Assembly (NCBI GenBank): GCA_005223375.1
Contig: RXOD01006242.1
Span: forward strand, 1 to 10,859
Direction: 5' to 3'
From: Amoebophrya sp. AT5.2
Taxonomy: Eukaryota > Sar > Dinophyceae > Syndiniales > Amoebophryaceae
Length of the DNA: 10,859 bases
Numbering within the stretch: position 1 is the stretch's first letter; every line of letters begins with the position of its first letter. Shown in pieces: positions 7,101 through 10,859 of this stretch. Under the pieces are notes generated by a model, which was not told where the DNA came from, searched no databases, and worked only from the letters and a program-made list of their open reading frames with translations. The position numbers and the translations under genes were made by a program.

Positions 7101-10100
7101 GGCGGGGGCCTCTTCCTCCTCGACGTCCAAAGGCGCAGCCGTCGTGTCTACGTCTGTGCGCGCGTCTGCGGCTGCCGCGGAGCAAAAGCCTTTTGAGGTG
7201 GCGGACATCGGTGCAACCGCCACAATCGTCGTGCCGGCGAAGGGGGAAGACAAAGATGCTGACCACCACTCCGCCGACGACGCGGACGAACGGCACAGTA
7301 AGGCGGTTCTCGCCCGCAAGAAGAAGCCATTGAAGGGCGTGGAGGCGGTGAAGAACAAGAAGACTCTCGCCGAATCGGCCGTCGCGCAGGCCGACGAGAA
7401 GTACAAGGACGCCGTGTCGCGGCGCGAAAAACTCCTGCGGGAAATCGCGGACGGTGCTCCGACGCTTTTGCTGACGATGATGACGAAGGAGGCGAAAATC
7501 GAGAAGGAGGTCGCGGCGAGTAAAATCGCGGGCGTCGCGAAGAAGAAGGCCGGGGCGAAAAAGAAAGCGGGTGTTTCGGCCGCGAAGGTGGTGGGGGAGA
7601 AATCGCCCAAGGCCGCGCCCGATGGTGGAGACGGGACGGAGTCGCCCGGCTCCCCGGGTGACAATTCGCCGGCTGAAGAGCACACCATCAAAAACAAACA
7701 GTACGTGCCGCCGACGCCGGAGGCGCTCGCGGAGGAGGTTTTGGTCGACGGTCTGAGCGGCCTCGCGGAACCGCTGCGGATTGAGAAGATGGAGAAGTAC
7801 CGCCTGCCTCTGACCCAGCTACAGAAGGAGGTTTCTTTACTCAAGCTGGTTTTGGACCAGGCGAAACTCAAGTTAAAGGCCGCGGCCGCCGTGGTGAAGC
7901 GGCAGGAGCGGATCGAGGCGGAGGAAGAGGCGAAACTACAGAAAAAAGCGGAGGAGGAGCGGCGGCGCAAGCTCGCGGAGGACGCGCAAACGGAGCAGAA
8001 CAAGAGTATTCTGTCGGAAGAGGCCGCGAACCGGAACCGGCGGGATGCGGACACGCTCGCGCAGGACGACGAGGAGTACCTGTTCACGCGGCGCATGATT
8101 CCGTACGCGAACGCGAATTTGAAACCGGTGCTGGATGCGCTGGAGGACCGCCACCGGGAGTTCGCGCTGCGGAGGGACGAATTCATGCGGCGGGCGGACT
8201 CGTTAGACGAGGCCTGCGAGAAGATGGTGGCTTTGTCGTTAGATGACCTGCTGCAGGCACACAACCGACGCACCGGGGGGTACAACCGCGCGAAGATCGA
8301 CAAGGAGCACGCGGTGGCGGCGTTTAAAACTTTAAAACAGGAGCAGGAGGCGCCGCTGCTGAAAATCCTGAAGATAGCGCTGCCCGAAGAGCTCGCGTCG
8401 GTGGAACGGCTCTCGGGAGAAGCCACGGTTGTTGTCGGCGGGGGAGAGGGTGTCGGGGGCACCGAAGGGGACGGGGGAACCTCCCGGGCAGGAGCAGACG
8501 TCGATGCCAGTAACTACATCAAGGAAATTAACACCATCAACATGATGAAACCCGGGGTCAACGGCGCGTCCCTGAAGGCGGAGGACAGGCTGAAGCAGGA
8601 GAGAAGGGAGAAGGCGATGCGGGACTTCCTGGCCGGGCAAAAACAGTACGAGTTCGAGACCAAGATCACCCAGGTCTACATCCCGCACATCCACACAAGT
8701 ATGCAGGGATCAGCGATGGTAAGTGAGCAACTGTGTAGGTGCGGGAGGCAATGGGTCCCCTCGGGCGGGGCGACTGCGTTAATACGGCGCTCCGGAGCAG
8801 TCTTCCCGGCGGGAAGCGAGACAGGAAGATGAGCCAGTAGCGAAGGGCAAGCGAGAAGTCAACGGAGCCCTATAGGCAGTAGCTAGAATGGTGGTAGCGC
8901 TACTAGAGCTAGAGCCTGAAAGTGAAAGCAGGGCAGAAGCGGACGGCAAAGAGGTGGGCGCCTGCTTCTAGACTCGTGTCGCTTTTGCGTATAGAAGTTC
9001 GTTTTTTAGCTTTAGGGTGTAACACTAACACACGATGAATCACTTACCGTAGCTGGTCTTTTCATAACGCGGGTCCAGGAGCTGTTCAACGCGCACGAGA
9101 CGTTTCGGAGTAGGATCGCTCCGATTGCGATGAACGAGCTCCGCATGTACCTGGTGAAGTACAAGGGGATGACGACGAAGACCCCGTCTTCTGCGGAGGT
9201 CGCCAAAGCTAATGCGCGAGGAGCAGCAACATCAACGGAGCAGCAGCAAGAGAGCGTGAACTCCACGGACACGGAAGTGCTGGCGGCAATCGGGAAGGCG
9301 CTGCGGGAGATCCACACCGCGATGAAACTGGAGGCGGCCATCATACAGAAGTGCGTCACGTCGATGCAAGTGCCGAGGCAAATCGGCAAGGCGCTGCAGG
9401 CGCTGAAAGAGGGAGACGTGGGCTACAAACAGATGGCAGCCATGTGCGCAGGTAGAAGTACTAGTACACTGATGGAACTTCCGCTATGTAGGTTTTCAAT
9501 CTCAGCGATGGCTATACATAGCTATGGTGCTGTCTATTTACAAATCTAAAAAATATCCTCGGTTCTTCATCCTCGGACAGGTCTCACTCCGCCCGACCAC
9601 GACGTGTCTGCTTCCACCAGTGTCGAGATTCCGGGCAACGACGAGCTCGCCCGCAAGCACTTTAAGATTCAGCAGCTGCTTCTGACCGTTGATTCCTACC
9701 GCGCGCAGCTCCACAGCAGGCGACGGCAGCAGGATTTGTACTTGCGGGGCATTCTCCGCCAGATCGAGGAGGTGCACGCGGCGGGCCCGGGCGCGCTGAT
9801 GACCGCGGACTTGCGGAACATGGTGAACAATTTGAATTTGAAGAAGCAGGACAAAAACTCTGCTCAAGACCTCGAGAGCAAGTCGAAGAAGGCGTCCGAG
9901 GCGGTGCTGCCGAACCGGAAGGTGCTGCCCCACTCGATGTTTCAAGGGAGCTTCTTCTCGGGGGAGATGCCGGCGGAGTTCCTGGTGCAGGAGGAGGACC
10001 TGCGAGAGCTGGACGCGATCCGCCGGATCTTCTCAATCTCAGGGGGAAATGCGATGAGCAGCCGTTTCGGGATCGCGGACTCCACCAACCGCGTTGAGTA

Positions 10101-10528
10101 CGCGATGGCCGAGGCCACGTCGGAGCTGCAGGCGGGCCTCGAGCGCTGGACGAAGGCCGACAGCTTCGGGCTGGGCGACGCGAACAAACCCCCCGGGTCC
10201 GGGAAGGAGGTTTTGATCTTGAAAAACAACGACCGTCAAGACCCGCGCGAGCTGAGGACGTCGGCTGCGGCAGCAGCTCCACCTGGCGCTGGAAATACCG
10301 TGAAATTGAACTCTTCCGGGAACCTGAACTTCGCCCCGCCGCCGCGCGCACACGAAGACTCGCTGTACAACGAAGCAATCCGGCGCGAGACGCTGCTGCT
10401 CGGGGCCCAGGGCGAGAAGAAGTTCGAGGAGTTCCGCGCGAACTTTGAATTGCTGGCTCTGGGCTCCAAGTTCGCCTGCGACTTTTTCAAGCCGAAGCGC
10501 GTGGAGGCCATGTTCCGCCACTACTTAA
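1832..10528 (+). CDS. giant disordered/coiled-coil protein, five visible exons, probably 3' incomplete
   Basis: Gene-level entry. Five exons on one strand join in frame: 1832-4180, 4505-4999, 5503-8718, 9079-9451 and 9581-10528, with phases 0, 0, 0 and 1 at the four junctions. The product is about 2460 residues in this window. It alternates lysine/acidic repeats, disordered linkers and helical or coiled-coil segments. I see no signal peptide, membrane segment or catalytic motif. Exons 2-5 have no in-frame start of their own near their 5' ends, which argues that they belong to the transcript starting at 1832. The three later junctions have textbook GT..AG borders; the first needs a GC donor. 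Small motifs (FF followed by S/E, and FSISG) recur in distant exons. I do not recognise the family; a cytoskeletal or nucleolar scaffold would fit the composition, but that is a guess. Confidence 0.65.
1895..2353 (+). repeat. six degenerate lysine-run repeats (EKKKKKKK-S-A-acidic)
   Basis: Runs of six to seven lysine codons, mostly preceded by GAG, lie at 1895-1918, 1988-2011, 2087-2110, 2168-2188, 2279-2302 and 2330-2353. Blocks 1-3 are followed by Ser-Ala and an acidic run (SADADD, SAEGEDD, SAEGEDD); block 4 by RSAETDDEE. The DNA alternates AAG and AAA in a similar order (GAGAAGAAGAAAAAGAAG), so the copies probably arose by duplication. Spacers vary in length and diverge. As DNA these are homopurine tracts; as protein they resemble nucleolar targeting or phosphorylation-controlled basic/acidic repeats. 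Confidence 0.85.
4181..4504 (+). other. intron 1 of the giant gene (inferred GC-AG, 324 nt, phase 0)
   Basis: Exon 1 has no GT near its end but reads into TAA at 4184, and exon 2 is closed upstream by TAA at 4493-4495 with no ATG. A GC donor at 4181 (GAA|GCTTAAG) and the acceptor AAGAG|GGCC at 4503-4505 are both phase 0, remove both stops and obey the AG|G pattern of the other introns. The segment holds a CGCCCT/AGGGCG hairpin (4262-4267, 4281-4286), the block GCAGGGAAGT (4355-4364) also present in intron 2, a perfect TTGTAGT/ACTACAA hairpin (4418-4434), and TTTTCAT near the acceptor as in intron 3. The exact borders are inference; a GA donor at 4178 would also keep frame. Confidence 0.6.
4262..4286 (+). 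repeat. intron 1 5' hairpin
   Basis: CGCCCT (4262-4267) is perfectly complementary to AGGGCG (4281-4286), with a small GAAG/CTTC inner stem in the loop. It lies about 80 nt after the inferred donor, the same place as the hairpins of introns 2 and 3. Confidence 0.55.
4505..4999 (+). CDS. exon 2 of the giant gene
   Basis: Encodes 165 residues, starting GRTGTNSFTANGINPADP in the chosen model. The composition is protein-like with GC-rich third codon positions. It contains a charged stretch (PEAKQRERDKLHQKRGG), the FF motif THFFEGKK at about 4685-4705, and a conserved-looking segment NLFLSESNFEKGP followed by RNYLQSRIKNSAVG. The 3' end is set by the donor CCG|GTGAGT at 4999/5000, after a complete codon. 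Past the donor the frame runs on to a TGA at 5063-5065 but loses coding character. No ATG occurs in frame before 4742, so this exon must receive its start from upstream. The family is unknown to me. Confidence 0.75.
5067..5085 (+). repeat. intron 2 5' GC hairpin
   Basis: CCGCCCG (5067-5073) and CGGGCGG (5079-5085) form a perfect 7-bp stem with a 5-nt loop, 67 nt after the donor. It is followed by CTTAAG and then the CCATTG and GCAGGGAAGT blocks shared with intron 1. Confidence 0.7.
5165..5190 (+). repeat. shared intron stem-loop, copy in intron 2
   Basis: CAGTAGCTAGAATG (5165-5178) and CTACTAGAG (5182-5190) match intron 3 exactly. AGTAGC (5166-5171) pairs with GCTACT (5181-5186), leaving a 9-nt loop. 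The loop in the intron 3 copy is six bases longer while both arms are unchanged, as expected if the stem matters. Confidence 0.7.
5503..8718 (+). CDS. exon 3: helical module plus long coiled-coil region
   Basis: Encodes 1072 residues with no stop. It opens ENARMNLALDHEEQKV, a charged helix. At 5731-5943 lies a compact hydrophobic module (TFPEFVLDYLLRRYG, then ...AWDLVYMIEQYR and a YLFVRRCINK end) that looks like a bundle of three to four helices; it is the best query for family assignment. The FF motif SEFFSAG is at 6130-6150. A second folded stretch (6160-6560) contains RTNVKMHFLTAGQCY and FLFPVELLEALALQHYY, then a coiled coil to about 6730. 6740-7300 encodes a low-complexity Ser/Ala/Gly linker. 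Lys/Ala repeats (KKKAGAKKKAG, 7543-7575) and a Ser-Pro patch precede a long charged coiled coil (about 7690-8400). A glycine-rich gap and a charged helix end the exon at ATG|GTAAGT. Confidence 0.88.
8802..8816 (+). repeat. intron 3 5' hairpin
   Basis: CTTCCC (8802-8807) and GGGAAG (8811-8816) form a perfect 6-bp stem with a GGC loop, 83 nt after the donor. It directly follows a second inverted repeat, GACTGC/GCAGTC (8772-8802), sharing one base. Confidence 0.65.
8877..8908 (+). repeat. shared intron stem-loop, copy in intron 3
   Basis: CAGTAGCTAGAATG (8877-8890) and CTACTAGAG (8900-8908) are identical to the intron 2 blocks and in the same order. AGTAGC (8878-8883) pairs with GCTACT (8899-8904); the loop is 15 nt and holds GTAGCGCTAC, itself a palindrome. 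Confidence 0.7.
9079..9451 (+). CDS. exon 4 of the giant gene
   Basis: Encodes about 124 residues beginning ELFNAHETFRSRIAPIAMNE. The 5' border is the acceptor CAG|G at 9078/9079 in phase 0. Two amphipathic helices (around NELRMYLVKYKGM and AAIGKALREIHTAMKLEAAI) flank a short Thr/Ser/Gln-rich linker, and the exon ends ALKEGDVGYKQMAAMCA. The donor GCAG|GTAGAA at 9451/9452 leaves one base, which completes a glycine codon with exon 5. Beyond the donor the frame continues to 9549 but reads as non-coding. It is helical and charged like the rest of the protein; no separate function can be assigned. Confidence 0.8.
9452..9580 (+). other. intron 4 of the giant gene (GT-AG, 129 nt, phase 1)
   Basis: The intron opens GTAGAA and closes CTCGGACAG before GTCTCACT. 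Joining 9451 to 9581 keeps the frame (GGT, glycine). It is AT-rich and much shorter than introns 1-3, and it lacks their shared blocks. Near its 5' end it has the perfect 10-bp palindrome GTACTAGTAC (9457-9466). Both borders read CAGGT, a typical proto-splice site. Confidence 0.85.
9581..10528 (+). CDS. exon 5 of the giant gene
   Basis: Encodes about 316 residues starting LTPPDHDVSASTSVEIPGND after the junction glycine. It contains helical segments (ELARKHFKIQQLLLTVDSYR; RNMVNNLNLKKQDK), the FF motif GSFFSGE (9946-9966), the helix FLVQEEDLRELDAIRRIF running into FSISGG (10030-10047), then an Ala/Gly/Pro-rich linker. A final helix pair (KKFEEFRANFELLALGSKFA and KPKRVEAMFRHYL) closes it. Coding character is lost near 10528, where TTAA|GTAGAC is a donor resembling GTAGAA of intron 4. 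If not spliced there, the frame stops at TGA 10585-10587 with a poor tail (RCWIIWITSSIEDKE). Confidence 0.8.
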
Positions 10529-10859
10529 GTAGACTGGATCGATGTTGGATCATTTGGATCACGAGCTCGATAGAAGATAAAGAATGATTTATACCCGCAG
10601 GACGAAAAGCAACAGCTACTAACTTATGTGGGGGGAGGGGGGGGATGGGGAAAGACGAAGGAAAGTAGGCGCCGCGAGATTTAGTTTTTAGACACATGGG
10701 GCGAGGGACGAACACGGAAAGGCGGATGGAGGACGATGCTGCGAGCTCTGGGGGGCCGGGGCTCTAGTCCGATGTCGAGCCTATGGGAATGGGGTGCAAA
10801 ATTGCAGTGAGGTCGATGAGTGCGTCTAAGACCCGCCGCGACGTGCTATTGGCTGGGGG
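10529..10859 (+). other. non-coding tail: probable start of intron 5 or 3' end of the gene
   Basis: No protein-like frame is seen. If the donor at 10529 is used, TACTAAC (10617-10623) would be an ideal branch site, and acceptors at CCGCAG|G (10600) or TAG|G (10668) are possible. Either leads to a stop within about 70 nt, so a short terminal exon is possible; otherwise the intron continues past the window. A G-rich run (10630-10650: six, eight and four G) could fold as a quadruplex on this strand. Confidence 0.45.

Larger units (their letters stand above)
8719..9078 (+). other. intron 3 of the giant gene (GT-AG, 360 nt, phase 0)
   Basis: The donor is GTAAGT at 8719; the acceptor GGGTCCAG|G ends at 9078. 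Both are phase 0. It contains a nested hairpin (GACTGC 8772-8777 with GCAGTC 8797-8802), a perfect CTTCCC/GGGAAG hairpin (8802-8816), the stem-loop shared with intron 2 (8877-8908), and TTACC plus GCTGGTCT (9044-9059) shared with the 3' end of intron 2. AACACTAACAC at about 9021-9031 is a good branch-site candidate, about 50 nt before the acceptor. Confidence 0.9.

Noticed and set aside
6864..8462. 532-residue minus-strand open frame opposite exon 3
   Set aside because: Long open antisense frames are common in GC-rich genes; this one is Ser/Ala-rich, without motifs, while the plus strand shows clear helical and coiled-coil patterns and matching splice sites.
8719..8832. Readthrough of exon 3 to TGA at 8830-8832 as the true C-terminus
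   Set aside because: A consensus GTAAGT donor occurs at 8719, coding pattern ends there, and the next exon joins in frame after a CAG|G acceptor.
9457..9466. GTACTAGTAC palindrome as a regulatory site or insertion scar
   Set aside because: It is a single short palindrome in an AT-rich intron, with no second copy or target duplication seen.
1..10859. Dinoflagellate spliced-leader relics, CRISPR arrays, tRNA or rRNA genes, transposase genes
   Set aside because: Looked for and not seen: no leader-like sequence before either ATG, no regularly spaced direct repeats, no tRNA or rRNA signature, and no transposase motif in any frame.

Overview
The window reads as nuclear DNA of a GC-rich unicellular eukaryote. 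It holds one gene I can name with confidence, the U2 snRNP / SF3b subunit PHF5A (Rds3 family), interrupted by a spliceosomal intron. It also holds a very large spliced gene whose coding exons abut GT..AG introns in consistent reading frame. Several signs point toward an alveolate, most likely a dinoflagellate-type genome. Both genes lie on the same strand. All four introns with clear GT..AG borders have a G directly after the acceptor AG. A fifth, inferred intron is best explained by a GC donor. Introns of one gene share sequence modules, as in introner-rich lineages. This placement is inference: PHF5A is too conserved to settle it, and no dinoflagellate spliced-leader sequence was seen.

Layout: 1-71 may hold the basic C-terminal tail of an upstream gene. 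72-665 has no gene I can support. 666-1144 is PHF5A in two exons with a 143-nt intron. 1145-1831 is intergenic, with a TATA-like box at 1752-1760. From 1832 to at least 10528 runs one probable gene of five visible exons (1832-4180, 4505-4999, 5503-8718, 9079-9451, 9581-10528), encoding about 2460 residues in this window. 10529-10859 looks non-coding and is probably its next intron or 3' end.

The giant protein starts with six lysine-run/acidic repeats, followed by long disordered acidic and Ser/Gly/Ala-rich stretches. These alternate with helical and coiled-coil segments, including a compact hydrophobic helical module in exon 3. I do not recognise the family. The recurrence of small FF and FSISG motifs in distant exons supports treating them as one gene.

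The most interesting signal lies in the introns. The three long introns (about 324, 503 and 360 nt) carry GC-rich hairpins 67-83 nt after the donor. Pairs of them also share short exact blocks in the same order, including a 14-nt block plus a 9-nt block that form a conserved stem with a variable loop. This is what a structured, introner-like intron family would look like.
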